From contig JACRJM010000010.1 of the NCBI GenBank assembly GCA_016219965.1, forward strand, positions 62,001 through 126,000: 64,000 bases of DNA, given 5' to 3'. The translations under genes were made by a program, and so were the position numbers. Below, one piece after another: positions 46,248 through 53,943 of the stretch. Numbering within the stretch: the stretch's first letter is position 1; each line of letters begins with the position of its first letter. The notes beneath the pieces were generated by a model that saw nothing but the letters and a program-made list of their open reading frames with translations, was not told the DNA's origin and ran no database searches. The DNA comes from Candidatus Schekmanbacteria bacterium. Lineage in GTDB: Bacteria > Schekmanbacteria > GWA2-38-11 > J061.

Positions 46248-47387
46248 TTATCGAACAAGGGATTTTACAGCTTTAACCGAATAATCAATCTCATCAACTG
46301 TATTAAAATACCCTGGGCTGAATCTTACGGCCCCCCCCGGATACGAGCCAACCGCTTTATGTGATTCCGGCGAGCAGTGAAGTCCTGTCCTTACAATAAT
46401 GCCAAACTTTTTATCCAATATATCCCCTATCCGGGAGGAATGAATCCCCTCTATATTGAGAGATATAAGTCCTGCTCTTTTTTTTTCATTTTCAACACCA
46501 TATATTTTCACACCTTTTATCCCTTTTAATCCCTCAACTAATCTTTTAATTAACATCATTTCATGTTCTCTTATTTTGTTAATGCTCTTCTTCTCGATAA
46601 ATTTTATCCCTGCACACAAGGAAAGTATCCCGGGAGTATTAAGAGTCCCGCTTTCAAACCTGTCAGGGAGTTCCTCCGGCTGGTTCCCATCATCAGAAAA
46701 ACTTCCGGTTCCCCCTTCCTTTAAAGGTTGAAGTTTAATCGATGGAGCAATGTAAAGAAGCCCGGTCCCCTGTATCCCCAAAAGCCCTTTATGTCCTGAA
46801 CATGCCAGAAGGTCCACACACATGCTTTCAACATCAATGGGCAAACACCCGGCGGTCTGGGCAGCGTCAACTATAAATATTATCCCCTTCTCCCTGCATA
46901 TGCGGCCAATCTGTTTTATGGGAAGGATTGTCCCGACTACGTTTGATGCATGAGTGAACACAGCAAGCTTTGTCTTTCCGGTTATCATTCTCTTAAAATC
47001 ATCAGGGTCAACCTCGCCGGTCTCAGAACTTTTTACTTTTTTCAGAGTTAATCCCTGAGAAACAAGGGATGAGAGGGGTCTTATCACAGAGTTATGTTCC
47101 ATTGAAGAAGTTATGATTTCCCCTGATGTCAGCCTTAGCCCTTTTATTGCAAGGTTTAAAGCCTCTGTCGCATTGGAGGTAAAAACCAATCGGCTGCTGT
47201 CCTTTATATTGAAAAAACGTGCAGCTCTCTCCCTTGCTTTGAATATCTCCCTGTATGCAGCAAGGGACATGCTGTTGCTTCCCCGTCCCGGATTGCCTCC
47301 AAACTTTGTTATCCCCTCTGTCACCGCCTTTAAAACTTCATTTGGTTTGGGAAATGATGTGGCAGAATTATCAAGGTAAACCTTCAT
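46248..47387 (-). CDS. Cysteine desulfurase family aminotransferase (class V)
   Basis: A 379-residue PLP enzyme. YLDNSATSFPKPNEVL at the N-terminus, FTSNATEALNLAIKG near residue 69, and the PLP lysine in CSGHKGLLGIQGTG near residue 197 identify it. The C-terminal RTGLHCSPESHKAVGSYPGGAVRFS provides the loop Cys. This branch (EF2568-like) is distinct from IscS/NifS; it may supply sulfur or act on another amino acid. No suf/isc scaffold gene adjoins it. Confidence 0.85.
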   Translation of the reverse strand: MKVYLDNSATSFPKPNEVLKAVTEGITKFGGNPGRGSNSMSLAAYREIFKARERAARFFNIKDSSRLVFTSNATEALNLAIKGLRLTSGEIITSSMEHNSVIRPLSSLVSQGLTLKKVKSSETGEVDPDDFKRMITGKTKLAVFTHASNVVGTILPIKQIGRICREKGIIFIVDAAQTAGCLPIDVESMCVDLLACSGHKGLLGIQGTGLLYIAPSIKLQPLKEGGTGSFSDDGNQPEELPDRFESGTLNTPGILSLCAGIKFIEKKSINKIREHEMMLIKRLVEGLKGIKGVKIYGVENEKKRAGLISLNIEGIHSSRIGDILDKKFGIIVRTGLHCSPESHKAVGSYPGGAVRFSPGYFNTVDEIDYSVKAVKSLVR

Positions 47388-47466
47388 TTATCAGAAAACT
47401 CCTTTTACACATTGAATTAAAGGAAAGAATATCTTATAAAAAATATTATTTTTCAATACGCATCTA

Positions 47467-48309
47467 ATGGCAAAAAAAATATTAAATAAAAGAAACGAAA
47501 AGGCTCGCCGGGTATTCGACAGCCATATACACGTCCATTTCGAGTTTGACCGTTCAGTTGAACAGGCAAAAGAGCTGGGGCTGAACTATTCTCCTCAAGG
47601 GCTCATTGAGGATATGAAACGTCACAATATAGAAAAAGCTCTTATCATGGGAACCTTCAGCAACAAATATGCAAGAGATTTTGCTCAGAAATATGCTCCC
47701 CACTTTCTTGCTGCGGCAACTTTAAATCCTGTATCCATTAATCCAAAGGAATTTGATTTTGTAAAATCATGCCTCTCCAACAAAGAATTTTCAGCAATAA
47801 AACTTTATCCCGGTTATATAGCTTTCTACCCCTATGAAAAGAAATGCGATCGCATATACAAACTTGCCATGAAATATGATGTTCCGGTAATTTTTCATTC
47901 AGGAGATCCGGCTTTCCCGGCAGCCCCTGTGAAATACTGCCACCCTCTTCACCTCGACGATGTAGCCTGCAAGTTCACTGACTTAAAGATAATCATTGCA
48001 CATCTGGGGTTTCCATGGATTACTGACACTATGGAAGTAATAATTAAAAATCCTAATGCCTACAGCGATATCTCCGGTCTTTTTGCCGGAGGGAAATCCC
48101 CTTATAAAGAAAAGATGAAGGCGCGGCTCCGTTCAAAGATAGAAGATATTGTATATTCCGGAGGGGCAGACAAGCTCCTTTTCGGAACAGACTACGCGCT
48201 TGCCTCTCATGATGAATATATAAAATTTGCAAAGGGGCTGAAAATCAGCAGCGAGGACCTTGATAAGCTCTTATTTTCAAATGCTGCAAAACTCTTTCCT
48301 TTAAAATAG
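47467..48309 (+). CDS. Amidohydrolase-2 family TIM-barrel metal hydrolase
   Basis: A 280-residue protein. The metal motif is FDSHIHVHFEFD near residue 19; VIFHSGDPAFP near residue 140, IIAHLGFPWITD near residue 177 and LLFGTDYALASHDE near residue 239 complete the amidohydrolase-2 pattern (ACMSD-like decarboxylases and lactonases). The substrate is unknown. The DUF362 gene follows after 29 bases, so the two are probably co-transcribed. No signal peptide is present. Confidence 0.82.
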   Translation: MAKKILNKRNEKARRVFDSHIHVHFEFDRSVEQAKELGLNYSPQGLIEDMKRHNIEKALIMGTFSNKYARDFAQKYAPHFLAAATLNPVSINPKEFDFVKSCLSNKEFSAIKLYPGYIAFYPYEKKCDRIYKLAMKYDVPVIFHSGDPAFPAAPVKYCHPLHLDDVACKFTDLKIIIAHLGFPWITDTMEVIIKNPNAYSDISGLFAGGKSPYKEKMKARLRSKIEDIVYSGGADKLLFGTDYALASHDEYIKFAKGLKISSEDLDKLLFSNAAKLFPLK

Positions 48310-48338
48310 GATTTATCATTATAAGGAGAAACCAAATA

Positions 48339-49415
48339 ATGGACAGACGAACCTTTCTTAAAAGAACCGGTGCAGGTGCTCTGGTTTTGTCAACGGGACT
48401 GCCAAATATGCTTTTTGCAGAGGATTTATTGAATACCAGCGTAGCAAACTCGATGGTTTCAGTCGTTACAGACAACCTGTCAGTGAACAAAGATGGCAAG
48501 ATAGATGCAGCAAGGGTAAAACAAATGGTTGAAAAAGCCCTAGTTCTTGCAACCGGAAAAGAAAAATCCGCTGACGCATGGCAGAAGATATTTCATGATT
48601 ACAAAGAAGGGCAGACAATCGGTTTAAAAGTTAATGTAACGAATCTAAAGCTTCCAACACATCCTGAAGTTACGTATGCTATTACAGAAAGCCTCATAGC
48701 TGCCGGTATTAAACCATCAAATATTCTTATATGGGACAAGCTTGACGCATCATTTCTAAAAACAGGCTACAAAATTAATGACAGTAATGAAGGGGTGCGC
48801 TGTTTTGGCCATGACCACAAAAAAATAGGATTTGATAAAAATATCAAAGCAACCATACCAAGCATTGGAATGGAATTGAACCTGTCGAGATTGCTGACAG
48901 AGATGTCAGATTATATCATTAATGTTCCGGTTCTTAAAAATGCTGTAAACCCGGCATCTGCTAATGCGACAAAAGCAGGGGTAACACTTTCTTTAAAAAG
49001 TGCATTCGGATACATACCATTAATGGATTTTGCATATCTTCCACCGGTAGAAGGGTTGGATGCTATTAAAGTCATAGAGAATATGCATGCGAGAAACGGC
49101 AACCCCCAGATTGCAGAGCTTAACAACTCCCCCGTAATAAAAGGAAAAACCAGATTTGTAATTCTTGACGGATTGCTTGGGCTTTATGAAGGAGGACCAT
49201 TTGGTCCGCCGCAATGGATTAATAATCAGATACTTGCATCAGCTGATTTGGTAGCCATTGATACGATTGGGCTTAATATAATAGATAAAAAAGCATCTGA
49301 ACTGGGAAAACCTCTTTCATCACCCTTTGCAGGACATATAGCCTCAGCTGCAAAATTAGGCCTCGGTATAAATGATATAGAGAGGATAACAGTGCGGGAG
49401 CATGTTATTGCATAA
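48339..49415 (+). CDS. DUF362 protein with Tat signal
   Basis: A 358-residue protein. The N-terminus MDRRTFLKRTGAGALVLSTG is a twin-arginine signal. The DUF362 domain includes IGLKVNVTNLKLPTHPE, NILIWDKLDASFLKTGY, a copy of YIINVPVLKN near residue 189, TLSLKSAFG and ASADLVAIDTIGLNII. It is a paralogue of the protein at 57568-58623 in the AmmeMemoRadiSam operon. Unlike ferredoxin-fused DUF362 proteins it has no CxxCxxC motif. The molecular function is unknown; it should act in the periplasm. AAGGAGA lies before the ATG. Confidence 0.85.
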   Translation: MDRRTFLKRTGAGALVLSTGLPNMLFAEDLLNTSVANSMVSVVTDNLSVNKDGKIDAARVKQMVEKALVLATGKEKSADAWQKIFHDYKEGQTIGLKVNVTNLKLPTHPEVTYAITESLIAAGIKPSNILIWDKLDASFLKTGYKINDSNEGVRCFGHDHKKIGFDKNIKATIPSIGMELNLSRLLTEMSDYIINVPVLKNAVNPASANATKAGVTLSLKSAFGYIPLMDFAYLPPVEGLDAIKVIENMHARNGNPQIAELNNSPVIKGKTRFVILDGLLGLYEGGPFGPPQWINNQILASADLVAIDTIGLNIIDKKASELGKPLSSPFAGHIASAAKLGLGINDIERITVREHVIA

Positions 49416-49510
49416 TTATATTCTTATATTTCAATAAGTTATATTTAAAAAATAGTTTTCTGAAAAACTTCTTTACAAAATGATAAGTTTTTCTTAAGTT
49501 TGCACTTGTC

Positions 49511-50047
49511 ATGAATAAAATGGAAGTTTTTATATCGGAAAATGCCTTTCTCAGCATGGTTATTGCCGCAGTTGAAGTTTTTCGCAAGGAAACCTTAGGC
49601 ATACTTCTTGGCTACAGAAGTGAAAATTCTTTTATAGTTGAAAATGCCATAGCATATCAGAGCTGTGAAAGATACGCATCAGAGGTTGAAAGAAATCACA
49701 ATGCGCACCGAAGGATAGAGTATTTTCTGGAACACGTCAGAAGCCCTGCAAAGCTAATAGGCGATTTTCATTCACACACCCAGTTTGGTGATAACAAGGG
49801 GGGGTTTGTTCCCAGCAAGGAAGATATTGTGGAAATGAAGAATGGCGGAGTCTATTTCATAATCGAGATAAACAAGAGAGCCAAGTCACAGGTCTGGAAC
49901 TATAACCGCAATGGGACGATGTCAGGAACAGTGGGAGAATATTTTCTTAAAATCGCTGCATGGTATAGAGACGAGAATACTAACAACCCTGTTCTTGGAA
50001 AAATTTGCTGCCCCTTCGGATTAGGTTTTAACTGGAATTACATCTGA
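49511..50047 (+). CDS. JAMM/MPN-domain metalloprotease-like protein
   Basis: A 178-residue Mov34/MPN/PAD1-fold protein. The full JAMM set is visible: E27 (FRKETLGILLG), H87 and H89 (GDFHSHT), S102 and D105 (VPSKEDIV). These coordinate zinc in isopeptidases that cut ubiquitin-like or sulfur-carrier tails. No ubiquitin-like or ThiS/MoaD partner is beside it. The C-terminal 50 residues after the core are short and end in an aromatic run (FGLGFNWNYI). Confidence 0.83.
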   Translation: MNKMEVFISENAFLSMVIAAVEVFRKETLGILLGYRSENSFIVENAIAYQSCERYASEVERNHNAHRRIEYFLEHVRSPAKLIGDFHSHTQFGDNKGGFVPSKEDIVEMKNGGVYFIIEINKRAKSQVWNYNRNGTMSGTVGEYFLKIAAWYRDENTNNPVLGKICCPFGLGFNWNYI

Positions 50048-50069
50048 TAAATTTTATGGATGGCAAAAA

Positions 50070-50267
50070 ATGAACAGTAAATGCTCTAACAAGGAAAAAA
50101 ACCTCGGCGATTGTACATGCACTTACTCTTGTGAGAAAAGAGGAATATGCTGTGAATGTATAGCATACCACCGCCGCAGAAAAGAAATACCCGGATGTTT
50201 TTTTTCTAAAGAAGGTGAGAAAACCTGGGACAGGTCTGTTGCCAATTTTATAAAAGACAATCAGTAA
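50070..50267 (+). CDS. DUF6485 Cys-rich small protein
   Basis: A 65-residue protein. Eight cysteines in the first 43 residues are arranged C-x9-C-x-C-x3-C-x6-CC-x-C and a later C before FF (CTCTYSCEKRGICCECIAYH, PGCFF). This matches DUF6485, a small presumably metal-binding family. Function unknown. It starts 22 bases after the JAMM gene and may share its transcript. Confidence 0.75.
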   Translation: MNSKCSNKEKNLGDCTCTYSCEKRGICCECIAYHRRRKEIPGCFFSKEGEKTWDRSVANFIKDNQ

Positions 50268-50723
50268 ACTATCTGTTTATTTTTATATATTTCATCAAAA
50301 CCTTTTTTATCCTGATTTACACTCAGAGAACTAAGTGTTTCCAAGATAAAAACTGTTTCTAAAATAAAAATCAAAAAATTTTCAGCTTATAAAAATTTTT
50401 TTGCCAACCTCTTGTCATTACTTTTTCACTAATCTCTCTGTTAAATATTTTACAAGAACTACAAGGTATCTTTTTGACGATTCTTAACCAAAAAGTTCCA
50501 CAATCGAAACTATTTTGACAGCAAATTTCAGAATCTTAAATTTCTTCATCAATAAAAATTCCTTTAAATAGATCAAACACAACTTTAATTCTTTGATATT
50601 CAAGGATAAAAACTTTCCTGCCTTAAAGAATAACTTTTCCCATTTTCCAAATCTGCTTTCTGGCATGCCAATTGCAATAGTAAATAGAGAGAAAATAAAT
50701 TTTACTCTAAAAGGAGGGGGAAA
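50268..50723. other. 456-bp AT-rich region without a gene
   Basis: I see no supported ORF, tRNA, repeat or strong hairpin. Open frames here on either strand have no ribosome site and no recognisable domain. The last 15 bases hold the strong AAAAGGAGGGGG that serves chaB. Confidence 0.6.
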
Positions 50724-50921
50724 ATGCATTATCCACAACTTAACAACATACCAAGAAGCATTAAGGAAATTCTACCAGATGTAGCGCAGGAGATATACAG
50801 GGATGCCTACAACTTTGCATGGGAATATTATGCCGGAGATGATGAAAAATCACATAAGTATGCATGGAAAGCAGTACGCAGAAGCATTACGGAATTACTG
50901 CTTGAGATAAAATCTCATTGA
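50724..50921 (+). CDS. chaB: ChaB family protein
   Basis: A 65-residue protein closely following the ChaB pattern: NNIPRSIKEILPDVAQEIYRDAYNFAWEYY, then KSHKYAWKAVRRSI. ChaB was named for its neighbourhood to the cation antiporter ChaA, but its function is unclear; no chaA is here. AGGAGGGGG lies six bases before the ATG. It precedes the bilin reductase homologue by about 200 AT-rich bases. Confidence 0.85.
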   Translation: MHYPQLNNIPRSIKEILPDVAQEIYRDAYNFAWEYYAGDDEKSHKYAWKAVRRSITELLLEIKSH

Positions 50922-51125
50922 AGGGAAAATGGCTTTAACCTATGGATACGATATTTAAAATGTATCATTGTATTTTTTTAAAACTTGTTCTTATCTTGAT
51001 TTTTGTCCAATAAATTTCCTCAATTTACAAATCACAAACACTTCTTTACATTTTTTTCATAATAACTTTATATGCACACTATAATAATTACTATTATTTA
51101 ATTTTTTACAATTAGGAGATTGATC

Positions 51126-51836
51126 ATGACCCAGACAATGAAGCTTCGTTTCAATGAGATAGTGAAAAACCGCTTTTCTGCTCTGTATAATTTAAAGCCG
51201 ATTGAGATTGAAGATGACCTTAAATACATCAAGAAGGAAAAAGATGGGGCCACCATGGAGCATGTCTATGAAGCCTACTCTTGCGATAAGATAAAGAAGA
51301 TAAGGCTCGCGCAGCTGAATGCAGAAGGAGCCGTATATGTACGAAATGGCGTCATCGTCCCTGAAGATATCTACGACCTTCCAATTTTTTCCTATGATAT
51401 TGTCGAGTCTGTGAGAAGAACATTTGCAATACTTGACATAACCCCGTGGAGAAGAACAGAAGACTACATGAAAAAATATATTGAACCAATGAAACCGGTT
51501 TTTGAAAGCTGGCAGAATATCCCTAAAATAATAGAAGCAAAACAGGAATTATCAGAATGGGGAAGGGAATTTGAGTCTGGCTATAAGTTATACATACGCT
51601 GCGAGAAACAATATGAACCTGAAATAGAAGTAGCTTTTAATAAATATCTCGACCTTTACATCAGTTACCTCAAAGACGCAAAACCAATCACAGACCCTGC
51701 TGTAAAAAAAGAGATAGATGATTACAAAAAGCATTACCAGAAGGTATATCAGGAAAATGACCCGGGGAAAGGACCTGTAACTGTTTTCTTCGGACACGAC
51801 TGGGCTGAAAGGTTCTTCAAAGATTTCCCGTTTTAA
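51126..51836 (+). CDS. Ferredoxin-dependent bilin reductase (PcyA/HY2) family protein
   Basis: A 236-residue protein from the ATG at 51126 (AGGAG at 51114-51118). The family landmarks appear in order: IYDLPIFSYDIV (residues 82-93), FAILDITPW (100-108), LSEWGREFESGYKLYIR (142-158), KHYQKVYQENDPGKG (202-216) and FFGHDWAERFFKDFPF (221-236). D91 aligns with the catalytic Asp105 of Synechocystis PcyA. The His88 position appears to be N74, and the H74/E76 pair is not kept. Relatives reduce biliverdin to phytobilins with ferredoxin. No heme oxygenase, phytochrome or phycobiliprotein gene is in the window, so substrate and role are open. Confidence 0.8.
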   Translation: MTQTMKLRFNEIVKNRFSALYNLKPIEIEDDLKYIKKEKDGATMEHVYEAYSCDKIKKIRLAQLNAEGAVYVRNGVIVPEDIYDLPIFSYDIVESVRRTFAILDITPWRRTEDYMKKYIEPMKPVFESWQNIPKIIEAKQELSEWGREFESGYKLYIRCEKQYEPEIEVAFNKYLDLYISYLKDAKPITDPAVKKEIDDYKKHYQKVYQENDPGKGPVTVFFGHDWAERFFKDFPF

Positions 51837-51855
51837 GCCCTGTTATAAAAAATAT

Positions 51856-52284
51856 CTATTTGCCGGGAGCAAGGCATTTCTTAAGGGTGTTTTTTTCGCC
51901 CTCGTTTGAAAGCATGAACAGCGCCTCATCAGCAGAGATCCACTCGGCATGAGCTATGTTCAAATTGCTTGTAGCCCGCGATGGGACAAATTCAAAGAGG
52001 AAAAAATATATCTTCTTTAAAATCCTTACGGGATTTCCGGTTTTGGTTTTATTAGAGTACCAGTATATCCGGTCTTCCACTTTCTTTTTAAGAACTGCAT
52101 TGACTCCTGTTTTTTCCCGCAGTGCCCTTAAAGCACAAGCTTCTACAGTTTCCCCTGCAAGAAGCTTATCTCTCGGGAAAAACCACTTTTCCCCCGGAGA
52201 CTTTACAAGAAGCACAAATGTTCCCAGTGCGCTGTCCTTATGAAGGACAATACACTCAGCATAAATTTCTTTGACAGTAATCAA
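51856..52284 (-). CDS. Nudix-fold protein with degenerate Nudix box
   Basis: A 142-residue Nudix-fold protein. The box region is KLLAGETVEACALRALREKTG (residues 40-60). Against G-x5-E-x7-R-E-U-x-E-E-x-G-U it keeps the first E, the R and one E. It has A where the RE glutamate belongs and K58 where the last metal-binding E belongs. The flanking PRDK replaces the usual PKG. Catalysis as a pyrophosphohydrolase may be lost or changed. It converges with the bilin reductase gene, 19 bases apart. Confidence 0.75.
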   Translation of the reverse strand: MITVKEIYAECIVLHKDSALGTFVLLVKSPGEKWFFPRDKLLAGETVEACALRALREKTGVNAVLKKKVEDRIYWYSNKTKTGNPVRILKKIYFFLFEFVPSRATSNLNIAHAEWISADEALFMLSNEGEKNTLKKCLAPGK

Positions 52285-52310
52285 GAACTCTCAAACTCTC
52301 TTTGTTAAAG

Positions 52311-52919
52311 CTAGCTCTCCCAGACTGCAAGGACTTCGCCAGAGCTCCTCACTTCGCCGAAATTGGTGTTTATATTTTCAAGAGCTGACTCGTGTTGTTT
52401 TGCGTCATATGATGCCGTGAGGTCTTTAACCACTATTGCATAAAAGCCTCTCATGAAGGCATCGCGGACAGTTGTCTCAACACAGACATTGGTCGCACAG
52501 CCTGTTGCAATTATGGTTTTTATCCCCATCGAGTTTAAAGTTGCCTCAAATGGAGTATTGAAGAATGCACTGTATGCAGTCTTGGGAGATATGATATCAG
52601 TCTGTTCAGGCTTGATGCAAAGCTCCCCTGCCCATTCGTCCATAGAATTGTCTTTTAGAATTTGAGCCTTTCCATTTCTCACTATTATCTCTCTTGCAGT
52701 AGGAGACTTTTTAAAAGCAGTAACATCCTGTTTAATGAAAATCACTGGAACATTATATTTTCTCGCAGTGCGGAGAAACTTTTCAATGGGCGACACAATC
52801 CCTGATGTCAAAGGCTTTAATTCTCCTGAGCAGAAAATATTCTGTACATCCACCACGATAACTGCGGTATGCACAGGCGCTATTTTTTCTTCAAACGAGG
52901 GGCAGCCAAATTCATCCAT
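52311..52919 (-). CDS. Isochorismatase-family cysteine hydrolase
   Basis: A 202-residue protein. Predicted triad: D24 (VIVVDVQNIFC), K113 (ISPKTAYSAFFNTPF) and C146 (GCATNVCVETTVRDAFMRGF). The C-x-x-x-x-C spacing and R before DA are standard. Family members hydrolyse nicotinamide, ureidoacrylate or isochorismate; which one is not clear. It lies 26 bases upstream of the Nudix gene on the same strand, so it may share a nucleotide/NAD-related unit with it. Confidence 0.85.
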   Translation of the reverse strand: MDEFGCPSFEEKIAPVHTAVIVVDVQNIFCSGELKPLTSGIVSPIEKFLRTARKYNVPVIFIKQDVTAFKKSPTAREIIVRNGKAQILKDNSMDEWAGELCIKPEQTDIISPKTAYSAFFNTPFEATLNSMGIKTIIATGCATNVCVETTVRDAFMRGFYAIVVKDLTASYDAKQHESALENINTNFGEVRSSGEVLAVWES

Positions 52920-53027
52920 TTTATTACCTTTGTTTTTCTTCTTTTAATATTGCAAACACGTTTGTAGACTTAACCTATTACAAATATATAATGTATCAAG
53001 ATTTTTTTTATTAACTTACAATTACAA

Positions 53028-53921
53028 ATGATAGAGCTGCTTTTCATAGTGTTGAACTCTGAATGCACACGCGCATGCCCATTCTGTTTTTATAACACAG
53101 GAAACCAGAGGAAAAGGAATGAGCGGCTCAATTCCGGAGATATACTCCGCTTTACTGATTTTCTCAAAAAACAGGGGCTTGCCAATGCAATCTTAAGCGG
53201 AGGAGAGCCGCTTCTTTTTGACGGTCTGGAAAGATTAATAAAAGAGCTTAGAAGTGCTGATATTTTTACATTGCTTCTCACAAACGGAGACCTCCTGACT
53301 TACGAGAAAAAGAAGGAGCTCAAGAAAAGCGGTCTTTCAGCAATATCAGTTTCTCTTCATGTCGACAGCGCTGATGAAATGGAACTTGAAAGAAAGATCA
53401 CCTCTGCCGCAGAGGATATGGAGATCCCACTTACTTTCATCTTTGTTCTCACATCAGTGAATTTTTCATTAGCACAAAAAGCTTTGCAGCTTACCCGCAA
53501 GATGGGGAAAGGACTTATAATTCAGCCGGCCTTTATCCCATCTTTCAGTGGAAAAACCAACGAAAAAGCACGTAATTTGTCCATTGCGAACCTTCTCCCT
53601 GAAGATTTCGATAACTTAAAGAATGTTTTACTTGAATGGGGAAAATCATTTAATACTCTTGCCTTTGTGAAGCTTCTTCTCTCGCTTTATTCTAATCAGC
53701 CCGGCAGGCCAAAAGTGTGCGGCATGGGAGGGACATCTCTTGTTTTAAATTGCGACGGAGAGATTATCCCATGCTTTCACAGGGAAGACATTGTGCCGGG
53801 AAATATCCTTAAAGATGATTATGAATCAATCCTTAAAAAGAACAACCGGCTTTCAGCAGAGCTTCGCCATGCCGGCTGTTTCGGAGAGCACTGTGTCTCG
53901 CTGTTCACAGAGATAAGATAA
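53028..53921 (+). CDS. Radical SAM protein with SPASM-like C-terminus
   Basis: A 297-residue protein. The SAM cluster is C13-x3-C17-x2-C20 (CTRACPFCFYN) and the SAM-binding GGEPLLFDG is near residue 58. The C-terminus has C-G-M-G-G, NCDGEIIPCFH, HAGC and EHC, resembling a SPASM/twitch auxiliary-cluster site. It could modify a peptide or a small molecule. The membrane spermidine-synthase-like gene follows by 22 bases. No precursor peptide is seen nearby. Confidence 0.85.
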   Translation: MIELLFIVLNSECTRACPFCFYNTGNQRKRNERLNSGDILRFTDFLKKQGLANAILSGGEPLLFDGLERLIKELRSADIFTLLLTNGDLLTYEKKKELKKSGLSAISVSLHVDSADEMELERKITSAAEDMEIPLTFIFVLTSVNFSLAQKALQLTRKMGKGLIIQPAFIPSFSGKTNEKARNLSIANLLPEDFDNLKNVLLEWGKSFNTLAFVKLLLSLYSNQPGRPKVCGMGGTSLVLNCDGEIIPCFHREDIVPGNILKDDYESILKKNNRLSAELRHAGCFGEHCVSLFTEIR

Positions 53922-53943
53922 TTTTCGCGACTAAGGGGAAAGC

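Noticed and set aside
50484-50738. 84-codon minus-strand frame in the gene-free region
   Set aside because: It overlaps the ribosome site and start of chaB, is low in complexity and has no recognisable domain.
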